Source: CAZXEU01 sp965207385
GTDB taxonomy: Bacteria; Bacteroidota; Rhodothermia; Rhodothermales; Bin80
DNA: 64,000 nt
Direction of reading: 5' to 3'
NCBI GenBank assembly: GCA_965207385.1
Contig: CBDBLZ010000014.1
Span: forward strand, 27,371 to 91,370
Below the pieces are notes generated by a model. That model ran no database searches. It was not told where the DNA came from and worked only from the letters and a program-made list of their open reading frames with translations. Made by a program: the position numbers and the translations under genes. Shown in pieces: positions 44,968-53,775 of the stretch. Position 1 is the stretch's first letter. Each line of letters starts with the position of its first letter.

Positions 44968-47904
44968 TCAGTGTTTCGCTTCCTGACGCGCGGGCAGGCG
45001 CACAATGCGGGAGCCGGGAGGCAGAAATCCGGAATACTCTTCCATCAGCGTCTCCACTTCCTGGCGCGTCTCGAAAAGCCCGATGCCGATGCGGAACACC
45101 ATGTCGCCCTCCTCGATGGCAGTAAAGACATCGATGGGTTGGGGAAAGTCTCCAATCGACCGCCCGAAATTGCGGGCAAATCCAAGCGCGGACTCGTGGC
45201 TGCGCTCCGTGCGCACTACCAATGTATACCCTCCGGCATACCAGTCGATGAGACCAAGGCCGGCTTCCGGAGCCTCACCCAGCACTTCCTCCGGGACCGG
45301 ATCCGGCTCCCCTGGTCGAACCCTTTCCATCGCAGCGCCGAAGGCCGCCACCGGCGAAAGCGATTGTTGAGCTGCACCCGCAACCTGCGCGGCGGCGCCC
45401 TGCGCTGCCAGCGTGTCTGCCTCGGGGGCTGCTGCCAGCGTGTCTGCCTCGGGGGCTGCCTCCAGCGAGTCCGGCGCGGCAAGGCCGCCGGCAATGTCCG
45501 CCAGCGTATCCGCCGCCATACTGTCCACGGGCGGATGCAGCACGTCCCAGTGCTCGGAAAGGGCTGCCACCATACGGTCGGCATGCCGCCGCTCAGGTGC
45601 TCCGGGATAAAGATCCGCCAGTCTGCGATACAAGAACGGCAGGTTTAGCGAGTCGGCATTCGTGCTGTCGGATGCCGGCGCTGGCCAGAGTTCCAGCTCC
45701 AGCGGCGCCGTCGTATCCAAATCGAGTGGAAGCTCGGCAAATACGTCCAGGCTGTCCCTGGCAGCCCACTCAAGGTAGACCCTGCCGGCTGCCAAGAGGG
45801 CGCGCGGGGCAACCGGAGTAGTGGAGTACTCCCCGGCTACGGCGACCAGACTGTCCAGCGCGGCGCCGTAGTCGCCATCCTGCCACGTGGCGTGCGCGCT
45901 GGCATAAGCAGCCTCTGCACGGGTGAGTGAATCGGCAGGCACCGCTGATGCCATCTCCAGGCCGAGCCTTTCGGCCGCCTGGTGGGCGAGCTCGGAGTGC
46001 GCATCGCCCTCCATTATGTCCCGGTACAGAGTCCGGGCCGCGAGCGTATCACCGAGCGACAATTGCATTTCGGCCAGGGCAAAGTACGCGCGCTGGGCCA
46101 CGGGCTCCTCGCTGCTCTCCTCGATGACCAACCGGTACCACGCTGCTGCAGAGTCCGGCATGTTCATCGAAAGAAAAAGCACATTGGCCAGTTCGTATCT
46201 CGCCAGCGCCCGCTCGCTGCGCATGATTCGCTGACTGGTGGAATCACGTGGTACATCGGATACGTCCACAAACGGCAGGTCGTCCCCCAATCGCGCGAAG
46301 CCCGCCGCCATGTCGAATTCCTCCACTTCCCCCGTCTCGGTCAGAGCCGTGACGGCATCAATCCGGCGCCAGTTGGGCGACAGCGGGCGCTCGCCCCAGA
46401 CGAGGAAAAAATCGGACAGCGCTTCCTGCATGCGTGCGGGATCCCTGTGGTACAGGAATCCTGCGTCTGCGACACCTCCCTGGCCAATGTCCTTGCCTTG
46501 CGGCGTCCGCCCCCCGAATCCATCGTCCATGGCTCCCGCATCCCGTCCCCGAAACTGAGATTCCGCCTGCCGGCGCTCCATGAGCCGCTGCTGCTCCAGC
46601 AGCTCCTCCTTCAGGCGCTGCCGCAGCTCCAGAATGGCCGCGTCGAACGTGCTATCATCGAGGCTGCCCAGATACAGCAGTGAATCCATGTGGGCGATGC
46701 GATCCAGTACCTCCGTGTAATTCAGGAAGATGCGTGCCTGCTCGTCTCCATCCGTGATGGCACCGGGCGCGTACTGCGGCGGAGCGGAGCCGCCCGTCGA
46801 TCCCACCAGGGAAACCGTCGCGCTCGACCCCAGATTCCGCTGGGCCGTATCGAAATGCGCCGCGGCATACGGAAAATCGAGAAGGATATCCCGGTAAAAC
46901 GTGCCCAGCGAGTAGTGCGTCGGACCTCGAACAATAGCGCCATTGGCCGTCGGGTCGTACAGCAATTCGTCAAAAATGGTCAGCGCATCGTCGTAGTAAC
47001 CCATGACCTGGAGGATGCGGCCCCGGAGATAGGCCAGCTCAGCCCGGTGTTCGTAGTTCTTGTCGTCACGCTCCATCCGACGCAGTGCACGCATGGCTGC
47101 CGCCGGATCGCCGTACTCTCCCTGGACACGCACGACGCTGTACTGGGCCGCATAAGACAACTCGTAAGGCGGCTTGAGCTCCTCGACAGCCGCGTACGCC
47201 CCGATGGCCTCGCCGTAGCGCTCAAGGACCTCGTACACCTGACCCAAAAGAAACTGGGCCCGGGCAGCAAGCTGCTGATCCCTGGCGCCGGCAAGACCCG
47301 CCACCAGCTCGTTTGCCGCCTCTTCCCAATTCTCGCGCTGTACATGCAATTCCGCCAGCGCCAGACGCAGCTGCGGTTCCCAGCGCCGGTCAACATCCTC
47401 CCGGCTGAGCGTCGCCTGCAGGTGATCGTATGCGGCTTCAAAGTCTCCGCTGGCGATATATGTGCGTGCCAGCCAGAATCGCGCCCGGTCGTGCAGAGGG
47501 GACTCCAGCGTGAGCACCTCCTGGAATTTTTGTCCGGCACCCACGTAGTTGCGGGTATGGAACCATGCTTCGCCGATGACCATCATGGCATCGTCGACCC
47601 ACTTGGAATTCGGATGCTCTCGCAGGATGTCGGCGCCTTTCGTTATCGCATCCTCGAAAGGCTGGCGCTGGGTCATCGCACGCCCGCTGCCACCAAACAG
47701 CGGCAAGTAGACATCCTGGTCCACGACCTGGCGCGTCATTTGCTCCTCCAGAGCCCTAACTCCCTCTTCAAGCGCCTTTTCCGCATTGTAGTACGTGTTG
47801 TAGTACGCGGAAAAATTGTCGAACCGATTGCCTACAAAGGACAGGCGACCGCACCCTGTTACAGCCAGCGTAGCGACCAGCGAATAGAGGAGATAGCGAC
47901 CCAT
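44968..47904 (-). CDS. Large TPR/SPOR lipoprotein, PorW/SprE-like
   Basis: 978-residue predicted lipoprotein. The ATG at 47904 starts MGRYLLYSLVATLAVTGC, with lipobox VTGC. Directly after it comes RFDNFSAYYNTYYNAEKAL, the hallmark start of Bacteroidota PorW/SprE-type TPR lipoproteins (type IX secretion and gliding accessory proteins). Numerous TPR helices run to about residue 730 (for example RAQFLLGQVYEVLERYGEAI and QRAYFALAEMQLSLGDTLAA). A low-complexity Ala/Glu/Asp-rich linker with a 9-residue tandem repeat (APEADTLA) follows. The last 90 residues form a SPOR-like domain (GYTLVVRTERSHESALGFA; FRIGIGLFETRQEVETLM) that would bind denuded peptidoglycan. A SprE role is inferred from the N-terminal motif and architecture; no other T9SS gene is in the window. 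Confidence 0.72.
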   Translation of the reverse strand: MGRYLLYSLVATLAVTGCGRLSFVGNRFDNFSAYYNTYYNAEKALEEGVRALEEQMTRQVVDQDVYLPLFGGSGRAMTQRQPFEDAITKGADILREHPNSKWVDDAMMVIGEAWFHTRNYVGAGQKFQEVLTLESPLHDRARFWLARTYIASGDFEAAYDHLQATLSREDVDRRWEPQLRLALAELHVQRENWEEAANELVAGLAGARDQQLAARAQFLLGQVYEVLERYGEAIGAYAAVEELKPPYELSYAAQYSVVRVQGEYGDPAAAMRALRRMERDDKNYEHRAELAYLRGRILQVMGYYDDALTIFDELLYDPTANGAIVRGPTHYSLGTFYRDILLDFPYAAAHFDTAQRNLGSSATVSLVGSTGGSAPPQYAPGAITDGDEQARIFLNYTEVLDRIAHMDSLLYLGSLDDSTFDAAILELRQRLKEELLEQQRLMERRQAESQFRGRDAGAMDDGFGGRTPQGKDIGQGGVADAGFLYHRDPARMQEALSDFFLVWGERPLSPNWRRIDAVTALTETGEVEEFDMAAGFARLGDDLPFVDVSDVPRDSTSQRIMRSERALARYELANVLFLSMNMPDSAAAWYRLVIEESSEEPVAQRAYFALAEMQLSLGDTLAARTLYRDIMEGDAHSELAHQAAERLGLEMASAVPADSLTRAEAAYASAHATWQDGDYGAALDSLVAVAGEYSTTPVAPRALLAAGRVYLEWAARDSLDVFAELPLDLDTTAPLELELWPAPASDSTNADSLNLPFLYRRLADLYPGAPERRHADRMVAALSEHWDVLHPPVDSMAADTLADIAGGLAAPDSLEAAPEADTLAAAPEADTLAAQGAAAQVAGAAQQSLSPVAAFGAAMERVRPGEPDPVPEEVLGEAPEAGLGLIDWYAGGYTLVVRTERSHESALGFARNFGRSIGDFPQPIDVFTAIEEGDMVFRIGIGLFETRQEVETLMEEYSGFLPPGSRIVRLPARQEAKH
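45404..45457. repeat. 27-bp in-frame tandem duplication inside the TPR/SPOR lipoprotein gene
   Basis: Two adjacent 27-bp units (45404-45430 and 45431-45457), the second identical to the first, encode a duplicated nine-residue acidic/alanine segment in the linker before the SPOR-like domain. A partial third copy of the peptide precedes it, suggesting repeat-length variability. Confidence 0.8.
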
Positions 47905-47935
47905 AATGCATCCGGTACTGTCAGGCAGGCGCGTA

Positions 47936-49375
47936 TCAGGCAATCTGACACACATGGACCATGTTGGTAGGGCCCCGTCTGGTAAGCGGCATGCCGGCGG
48001 TCACAACGACATAATCGCCGCGCCGCACCAGCCCGTTCCGTAGCAGCGTCTCCTGCACTACGCCCACGCCGGTGTCCGTGTCGTTTTGGAAGCGGATGTG
48101 AAAGCCTTTTGTTCCCCACAGAAGACCGAGCTGACCCACAACGCGCGGCTCGTCGGTAAAGGCATATACAGGCATGCGGGGACGGTGCCGGGCAATTGAC
48201 CGGGCCGTAGCACCGGAGTGTGTCAGGCACGCCACGGCGACAGCCCCCACGTGTTCGGCGAGCTGGCAGGCGGTTAGGCTCACGGACTCGGACACGTCCC
48301 GTCTTTCCGCAATCGAGGCCAGGATCTCGGGCAGGCGCCTGCCTTCCACCGGCAGCCGGCGCCGATGCCGCTCCGCCTCTTCCACAATGCGGGACATGGC
48401 CTGCACCGCCACCACCGGATACAATCCCACAGCCGTTTCTTCGGAAAGCATGACGCAGTCCGTGCCATCAAGCACAGCGTTGGCCACGTCGCTGGCCTCC
48501 GCGCGTGTCGGCCGCCGATGCTCGACCATGCTTTCCAGCATCTGCGTTGCCGTAATCACCGGCTTTCCGGCAATGCGACAGTTGCGGATGACACGCTTTT
48601 GCACCATGGGCACCTGCGACATGGGCATTTCAATGCCCAGGTCGCCTCGCGCCACCATGATGCCGTCGGAAACCGCCAGGATCTCGTCGATACGGTCCAC
48701 CGCCTCGGGCTTTTCAATCTTGGCAATGATGCTCGCCGGATGCCCCGCGCTTCGCAGTTGCTGCCGCAGACGCACCACATCCGATTCGTCCCGCACGAAC
48801 GATAGTGCCACAAAGTGGACGCCCAGTTCGATTCCCACGGAGAGATCAGCCAGATCCTTCTCCGTAAGGGCCGGTCCCCGGGGCTGCAAACGCGGCAGGT
48901 TGACTCCCTTGCGCGACTGGAGGAGGCCTCCCACAACCACTTCCGCCACCACGTCCATGCCACGGGTGTCCACTGCCTTGAGCTCGAGAAGACCGTCGTT
49001 GATGAGAATGCTGCCCCCCTTGGTGATGTCCTTGGCAAGGGAATCATAGCTGATGTGAACAACCGAAGACGTGCTCTCCTGTGTGGGATCCGACGTCAGC
49101 ACCAGGCGCTCTCCCCGGACCAATTCGACTTCGCCGCCACGCACAGCCCCGACCCGAATGCGCGGACCTTGCAGGTCTTGCAGCAGGGACACCTGTCGGC
49201 CGAGCCTGGTCGCCTCTTCCTGGACCAGTCTTGCGGCAAGCCGGTGGTCATCATGTGTTCCATGCGAGAAGTTCAGCCGCGCCACGTCCGTACCTGCTTC
49301 CACCAGCGCTCGTATGGCTTCGCGGCTGCAGGACGCCGGACCGACGGTCGATATGATCTTGGTGTGTCGCACCAT
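47936..49375 (-). CDS. pyk: Pyruvate kinase
   Basis: 479 residues from the ATG at 49375 (MVRHTKIISTVGPAS); a GTG four codons upstream is possible. It makes ATP and pyruvate from phosphoenolpyruvate. The barrel has ARLNFSHGTHDDH, the substrate/metal segment IIAKIEKPEAVDRIDEIL with the catalytic Lys, MVARGDLGIEMP and TATQMLESMVEHRRPTRAE; the small allosteric C-domain starts near 345. The 5' third of this gene is duplicated as a pseudogene at 50665-51117. It lies 31 bp upstream of the TPR/SPOR lipoprotein gene and is divergent from the first PHP gene. Confidence 0.96.
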   Translation of the reverse strand: MVRHTKIISTVGPASCSREAIRALVEAGTDVARLNFSHGTHDDHRLAARLVQEEATRLGRQVSLLQDLQGPRIRVGAVRGGEVELVRGERLVLTSDPTQESTSSVVHISYDSLAKDITKGGSILINDGLLELKAVDTRGMDVVAEVVVGGLLQSRKGVNLPRLQPRGPALTEKDLADLSVGIELGVHFVALSFVRDESDVVRLRQQLRSAGHPASIIAKIEKPEAVDRIDEILAVSDGIMVARGDLGIEMPMSQVPMVQKRVIRNCRIAGKPVITATQMLESMVEHRRPTRAEASDVANAVLDGTDCVMLSEETAVGLYPVVAVQAMSRIVEEAERHRRRLPVEGRRLPEILASIAERRDVSESVSLTACQLAEHVGAVAVACLTHSGATARSIARHRPRMPVYAFTDEPRVVGQLGLLWGTKGFHIRFQNDTDTGVGVVQETLLRNGLVRRGDYVVVTAGMPLTRRGPTNMVHVCQIA

Positions 49376-49461
49376 TGGCTTGCACACGGGAATAAGCCCC
49401 CGGAAAACACAGTAAGAGCGATTCCAGGTCGGAATTGGCAGTAATACGCATTACACCCGGA

Positions 49462-49484
49462 CTCGTTACTCTCGCGTAAATTGG
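49462..49484 (+). promoter_or_regulatory. Conserved block upstream of PHP gene copy A (candidate promoter)
   Basis: A 23-bp block is nearly identical in both duplicate copies (one difference) although flanking bases have diverged. It ends in TAAATTGG (49477-49484), one mismatch from the Bacteroidota -7 consensus TAnnTTTG, about 57 bp before the ATG. Conservation suggests function; promoter identity is inferred. Confidence 0.4.
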
Positions 49485-49541
49485 ATACTATGGCAGGGCC
49501 TCCTGTCCCTACTTGCGAATGCACACCAGATCCCCCCAGCC

Positions 49542-50651
49542 ATGCATCTGTATCGCCTCCTGCCCGCCATTCTGTTCGGAGCAAGCGCCCTGGCCGCGTA
49601 CGGACAGGAACGCGTCATATCCTTTCCGGACGTGGAACCCTATCACACGCTCGTGTGCGATTTTCACATGCACACGGTCTTTTCGGACGGAAGCGTGTGG
49701 CCAGACATCCGCGTGCAGGAAGCGCTCAAAGACGGCCTCGACGCCATAGCGACAACGGAGCACCTGGAGTACCAGCCGCACAGGGACGACATTCCCCACC
49801 CGGATCGCAACCGCGCATGGGAGATTGCCAGCGGGCACGCCGAAGGCGAGCCTCTTCTGGTCATCAACGGCTCGGAGATCACGCGCGGCATGCCGCCTGG
49901 GCATGCCAATGCAATATTTGTCGAGGATACGAACCGCCTTTTGCTGGATGATCCCTTGGAAGTTTATCAGGAAGCCCGAAACCAGAATGCCTTCGTGTTC
50001 TGGAATCATCCGCACGGGACCGGGCAGCAAAGAGACGGCATAGCCACACTTACCGACATGCACCGAATGCTGATAGCCGAGAATCTGCTGCACGGCATAG
50101 AGATTGCCAACAGTAACACGTATTCCGACGAGGCGCTGAGCATAGCGCTCGAGCACGACCTTACGCTCCTGGGCACGTCCGACATCCACGGCCTCGTGGA
50201 TTGGAACTTCGAGGTCCCTAGCGGTGGGCACCGCCCTGTCACGCTGGTATTCGCAACCGAGCGCACTGAGGAATCCATCAAGGAGGCGCTCTTTGCCCGC
50301 CGCACGGCCGTCTGGTACCGAAATACCCTTATCGCCCGCGAAGCGGAACTGATGCCGCTTCTTGCTGCCTCGCTTACGGCTTCGGACGCCCGCTACGCGG
50401 GACAGAGCACGGTGCTTGCTGTCACGCTCACCAACGATTCGGATGCCCATTTCATGCTCCGGAACCGGTCACCCTACACCTTCCACGCAGACGCCGACGT
50501 CATCCAGGTGCCGCCGCACGGCGAAACCACGATCAATGTCAAGACCGTTGAGGCCGTCTCTTCCCTCTCGGTCGACTTCGAGGTGCTGAACGCCCTGACA
50601 GCACCAGGAGCGCACCCGGTGCTGACGCTGGAAATTGCTGTAGAGGGATAA
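49542..50651 (+). CDS. Secreted PHP-domain phosphoesterase, copy 1
   Basis: 369 residues with a signal peptide (about 1-21, ending AAYGQ), then a PHP (polymerase and histidinol phosphatase) metal-dependent domain. The ligand set is complete: His42 and His44 (DFHMHT), Asp49 (SDG), His74 (TTEH), Glu112 (GSEIT), His156 (FWNHP), Asp214 and His216 (GTSDIHG). Residues 270-369 form a beta-sandwich-like C-terminal domain. The protein probably hydrolyses a phosphoester outside the cytoplasm; the substrate is unknown. It is paralogous to the gene at 51285 through a tandem duplication that includes its promoter region. Confidence 0.87.
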   Translation: MHLYRLLPAILFGASALAAYGQERVISFPDVEPYHTLVCDFHMHTVFSDGSVWPDIRVQEALKDGLDAIATTEHLEYQPHRDDIPHPDRNRAWEIASGHAEGEPLLVINGSEITRGMPPGHANAIFVEDTNRLLLDDPLEVYQEARNQNAFVFWNHPHGTGQQRDGIATLTDMHRMLIAENLLHGIEIANSNTYSDEALSIALEHDLTLLGTSDIHGLVDWNFEVPSGGHRPVTLVFATERTEESIKEALFARRTAVWYRNTLIAREAELMPLLAASLTASDARYAGQSTVLAVTLTNDSDAHFMLRNRSPYTFHADADVIQVPPHGETTINVKTVEAVSSLSVDFEVLNALTAPGAHPVLTLEIAVEG

Positions 50652-50664
50652 CGCGCTGGCACAA

Positions 50665-51117
50665 TTGAAGGGTGCCTCCTTCGACTACTTCCGCCAATAC
50701 CTTCCTTGCCGTAGGTGTCGAATACCTGAACGGCCCATCTTTGGTGGGAATGCGGCCTCTCCCCGTAACATTCTTCGCCGGCGAGTCGTAGCTAGCGAGA
50801 ACAACCGCCGCCGCGCAATCCTGCGCGGGATCCGGGGGCAGCAGAGTGCGGTCTCTACGGACCAGTTCGACTTCACCGCCATGCACTTCCCCTACCCGAA
50901 TGGGCGGCCAGAAAAGGTCCTGCAGCATGGACAGCCGAGGGCCTTCGCTGTTCGCCTATTCCCGGGCAAATCTTGCGGGAGGCCAGTGATCATCGCGGCT
51001 GCCGTGGTAGAAATCCAGCCGCGCCCGTCCGTGCCTGCCTCCAGCGAGGCACTTACAGCTTCACGGTTACGGGACTCCCACCCGATGGCCGAAATCAATC
51101 TCGGTGCGTCGCTCCAT
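50665..51117 (-). pseudogene. pyk: Decayed duplicate of the 5' third of pyruvate kinase
   Basis: Minus-strand remnant aligning with residues 1-155 of the intact pyk. Recognisable pieces are a start region MERRTEI (against MVRHTKI), EAGTD, IRVGEVHGGEVELVRRDR (against IRVGAVRGGEVELVRGER), SYDSPAKNVT (against SYDSLAKDIT) and VLAEVVEGG (against VVAEVVVGG). The pieces lie in different frames, an in-frame stop comes 16 codons after the start, and two-thirds of the gene is absent, so it cannot encode pyruvate kinase. It was carried along in the tandem duplication of the neighbouring PHP gene. Confidence 0.88.
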
Positions 51118-51204
51118 CGACTTGTATGCGAAAATAGGTCCGTTGAAGGATGCGTAAAGTCCGATCCTGCTCCGGAATCCAGGGTGATACTCACATTTCC
51201 CGAA

Positions 51205-51227
51205 CTCGTTACTCTTGCGTAAATTGG
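51205..51227 (+). promoter_or_regulatory. Conserved block upstream of PHP gene copy B (candidate promoter)
   Basis: Counterpart of the block at 49462-49484, with TAAATTGG at 51220-51227, about 57 bp before the ATG. Its near-identity between the two copies contrasts with the heavily decayed pseudo-pyk next to it. Confidence 0.4.
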
Positions 51228-51284
51228 AGGTCACGGCAGGCCGTGCTATCCCTGCCTCAGAACGTACACCAGATTCCGCCAGCC

Positions 51285-52397
51285 ATGCATTTGAATCGCC
51301 TTCTGCCCGCCATTTTATTCGGATCCTGCACCCTTGCCGCGTTCGGACAGGACCGCGCCATCTCGTTTCCTGACGTGGCGCCGCACCTCACCCTCGCGTG
51401 CGATTTTCACATGCATACCGTCTTTTCGGACGGAAGTGTCTGGCCAGACATTCGCGTGCAGGAAGCGCTGCGGGATGAGCTCGACTGTATTGCCACGACC
51501 GAGCATCTTGAGTACCAGCCATACAGTGACGACATCCCGCATCCGGACCGCAACCGCAGCTGGGAGGTTGCCAGCGGACACGCCGAGGACGAGCCTCTGC
51601 TGGTGATCAACGGCTCCGAAATTACGCGCGGCATGCCGCCCGGGCACTCCAATGCCGTCTTTATCGAGGACGCCAATCGTCTGCTCGTGGACGACCCCGT
51701 GGAAGTGTACCGGGAAGCTCAAAGACAGAATGCCTTCATATTCTGGAACCACCCGAACTGGACTTCGCAGCGTAGCGACGGCATGGCCACGCTTACCGAC
51801 ATGCACCGGATGCTGATTGCCGAGAACCTGCTGCACGGCATCGAGATCGCCAACGAAAACACGTATTCCGACGAAGCCCTTGCTATCGCGCTCGAGAATA
51901 ACCTTACCCTCCTTGGGACCTCCGATATTCACGGACTGGTGGACTGGGAGTTCGAAGTCCCGGAGGGGGGCCACCGTCCTGTAACGCTGGTGTTTGCAAC
52001 CGAACGCACGAAGGAAGCCATAAAGGAAGCTCTTTTTGCCCGGCGCACGGCGGTCTGGTACCGGAATACCCTCATCGCCCGCGAGGCGGAGCTGATGCCG
52101 CTTATCTACGCGTCACTAAGGGTGTCCGCAGCGAGCTACACGGGGCAAACCACGGTGCTTGCCGTCACGCTCACCAATGATTCGGATGCCCGGTTCATGC
52201 TCCGCAACCGGTCGGACTACACGTTTCACGCGGACGCCAACATCGTCGAAGTGCCGCCGCACGGCCAGGCCACGGTCGATGTCAAGACTGTAGAGGCCGC
52301 CGCCTCCGTCACGCTGGAATTTGAAGTGCTCAATGCCTTGACGGCGCCGGGCACGCACCCGGTCGTGACACTGGAAGTCACACCGGAGGAGAACTGA
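51285..52397 (+). CDS. Secreted PHP-domain phosphoesterase, copy 2
   Basis: 370 residues, the tandem paralogue of the protein at 49542. The signal peptide runs MHLNRLLPAILFGSCTLAAF, and all PHP metal ligands are retained at the same positions (His42, His44, Asp49, His74, Glu112, His156, Asp214, His216). Most differences are conservative; one is near the active site (FWNHPNWTS against FWNHPHGTG). The ATG at 51285 matches the start of copy 1; the upstream open frame of 45 codons is the aligned intergenic region, not coding. Its stop is separated from the convergent PhoX-like stop by one base. Confidence 0.86.
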   Translation: MHLNRLLPAILFGSCTLAAFGQDRAISFPDVAPHLTLACDFHMHTVFSDGSVWPDIRVQEALRDELDCIATTEHLEYQPYSDDIPHPDRNRSWEVASGHAEDEPLLVINGSEITRGMPPGHSNAVFIEDANRLLVDDPVEVYREAQRQNAFIFWNHPNWTSQRSDGMATLTDMHRMLIAENLLHGIEIANENTYSDEALAIALENNLTLLGTSDIHGLVDWEFEVPEGGHRPVTLVFATERTKEAIKEALFARRTAVWYRNTLIAREAELMPLIYASLRVSAASYTGQTTVLAVTLTNDSDARFMLRNRSDYTFHADANIVEVPPHGQATVDVKTVEAAASVTLEFEVLNALTAPGTHPVVTLEVTPEEN

Positions 52398-52398
52398 T

Positions 52399-53775
52399 CT
52401 AGGCCGGCTTCCAGGGTCCCGTGATGGCGAGTGTCAAGCCGTCATGCTGGATGTTTACGAACAGGGTCGTGCCATCCGGTGAAAACGTGGCACCCGCAAG
52501 CTCCGAATCGCTCACGGCATTACGCCCGAACTTGTAGATGCCGCCTTCGGGGTTGATCCCCACCAGAAACTGCTCGCCTGAGCCGTCCTCGCAGACGATC
52601 AGGTCACCCCACGGCGTAACCGTCAGATTGTCGGCATTGTCAATCAGCCCTGCGTCGTTCGGCTCCACGAACAGGTCCAGCAGGCCGGGATGATCTGATT
52701 CCTCACTTGCACCTTCGTACGGACTCGGCCGGTAGCGCCAGATCTGTCCGGACTTCTTCCGGCCTCCGTTTGTGCAGGCAAAGTATATAGCTTCGTTTCC
52801 GTACCACATGCCTTCACCGCGCGCAAAACGGGCCGCACCGGAGGCAAAACCCCTGTGACGCAAATCGTCGTCCGGAGAATCAATGTCCTCCAGGTCTATC
52901 CAGTGCACCTGCAGCTGTTCACCGACGGCGACGGTCGCATCCTCCCAGTTTCGCGTATCGAGACTCGCTCTGTCCCTGATTGCCAGAGCCTGCAGCCTGC
53001 CACCTTCCTGCAGGCGCCCGGGCACGAGCGGCAGAAACCGGTAGATCAGGCCATCGTGGGTATCTTCCGTCTGGTAGATGGCGTGCGAGGAAGGGTCAAC
53101 CGCGATGGCTTCGTGATTGAAGCGCCCCATGGCCAGAAGAGGCACGGGCTCCGCCAGCTGAGGATTGATGCTCGCAGGCACCTCGAAAGGATAGCCATGA
53201 TCGCGGCTCAGACCATCACCCGCGCGCTCTACGGTTTCCTCACAGGTAATCCAGGTGTTCCAGGGTGTAAGGCCACCCGCGCAGTTGCGAAGCGTCCCGG
53301 CAAGACTCAGGTACTGGGCCTCCATGCGCTGCGAAGCCGTATCGTAGACCAATGTTGTCGTGCCCCCGAGGCACGGGACTCCCTCGCTACCTGCATCATA
53401 AAGGGCCTCCTCCGGCAACCGGCCCAGGAGCTCGAGATTGGCACCGAAGGCCCCCAGCGCCGGATCACTGTCGCTATTCAGCTCGTGGTTGCGAATCAAT
53501 ATCGTCCGCCCCTCTTCTCCTGCAAACGTCGCCATGCCATCCGGAAGTCCGGGTACAAGAAAACCGTCCGTCATGGAATCCGATGTCCGCGAGAGGATGC
53601 TGTAGGTGAATCCTTCGGGCAGATCCATGATGCCATCCGGATCCGGGACCAGTGGCCCAAACGGTTCCAGGAGCGGCTGCGTGCGATTGGCACAGCCCGT
53701 TAGTGTGTGCAGGCCGGCAAAACCCGCGGCAAAGGCTGCAGACGTCTGTAGAAAGTGGCGGCGAGACAGGGACAT
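52399..53775 (-). CDS. PhoX-like (DUF839) phosphatase with Tat signal
   Basis: 458 residues. The N-terminus MSLSRRHFLQTSAAFAAGFA is a twin-arginine signal, followed by LTGC at about residues 25-28, which could be a lipobox. The body is a DUF839/PhoX-type propeller: LPEGFTYSILSRT, IRNHELNSD, GGTTTLVYDTA, NCAGGLTPWNTWITCEETVE, GRFNHEAIAVDPSSHAIYQTEDTHDG and TVTPWGDLIVCEDG. Many of these are calcium/iron-dependent alkaline phosphatases; others have unknown function. With the two secreted PHP phosphoesterases beside it, a role in extracellular phosphate release is plausible but not shown. Confidence 0.87.
   Translation of the reverse strand: MSLSRRHFLQTSAAFAAGFAGLHTLTGCANRTQPLLEPFGPLVPDPDGIMDLPEGFTYSILSRTSDSMTDGFLVPGLPDGMATFAGEEGRTILIRNHELNSDSDPALGAFGANLELLGRLPEEALYDAGSEGVPCLGGTTTLVYDTASQRMEAQYLSLAGTLRNCAGGLTPWNTWITCEETVERAGDGLSRDHGYPFEVPASINPQLAEPVPLLAMGRFNHEAIAVDPSSHAIYQTEDTHDGLIYRFLPLVPGRLQEGGRLQALAIRDRASLDTRNWEDATVAVGEQLQVHWIDLEDIDSPDDDLRHRGFASGAARFARGEGMWYGNEAIYFACTNGGRKKSGQIWRYRPSPYEGASEESDHPGLLDLFVEPNDAGLIDNADNLTVTPWGDLIVCEDGSGEQFLVGINPEGGIYKFGRNAVSDSELAGATFSPDGTTLFVNIQHDGLTLAITGPWKPA

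Larger units (their letters stand above)
48913..50651. repeat. Tandem duplication, copy A (5' pyk + PHP gene)
   Basis: Copy A of a segment of about 1.74 kb holding the first 155 or so codons of pyk (minus strand), the intergenic region and the first PHP gene. Copy B follows head-to-tail at 50665-52397. The intergenic part is still alignable base by base (for example CTCGTTACTC-CGCGTAAATTGG against CTCGTTACTC-TGCGTAAATTGG), as are both PHP genes over their full length. Confidence 0.85.
50665..52397. repeat. Tandem duplication, copy B (pseudo-pyk + PHP gene)
   Basis: Second copy of the segment at 48913-50651. The left junction lies within about 15 bp of the stop of PHP copy 1 and the right end is at or near the stop of PHP copy 2. 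Only the PHP half remains an open gene. Confidence 0.83.

Noticed and set aside
43696..45648. 650-codon plus-strand open frame over ftsH and the SPOR lipoprotein gene
   Set aside because: Spans two real genes on the opposite strand and shows no recognisable protein features.
50652..51284. The minus-strand open frames here as genuine small genes
   Set aside because: They align in pieces to pyruvate kinase residues 1-155 in shifting frames and are parts of a decayed duplicate.
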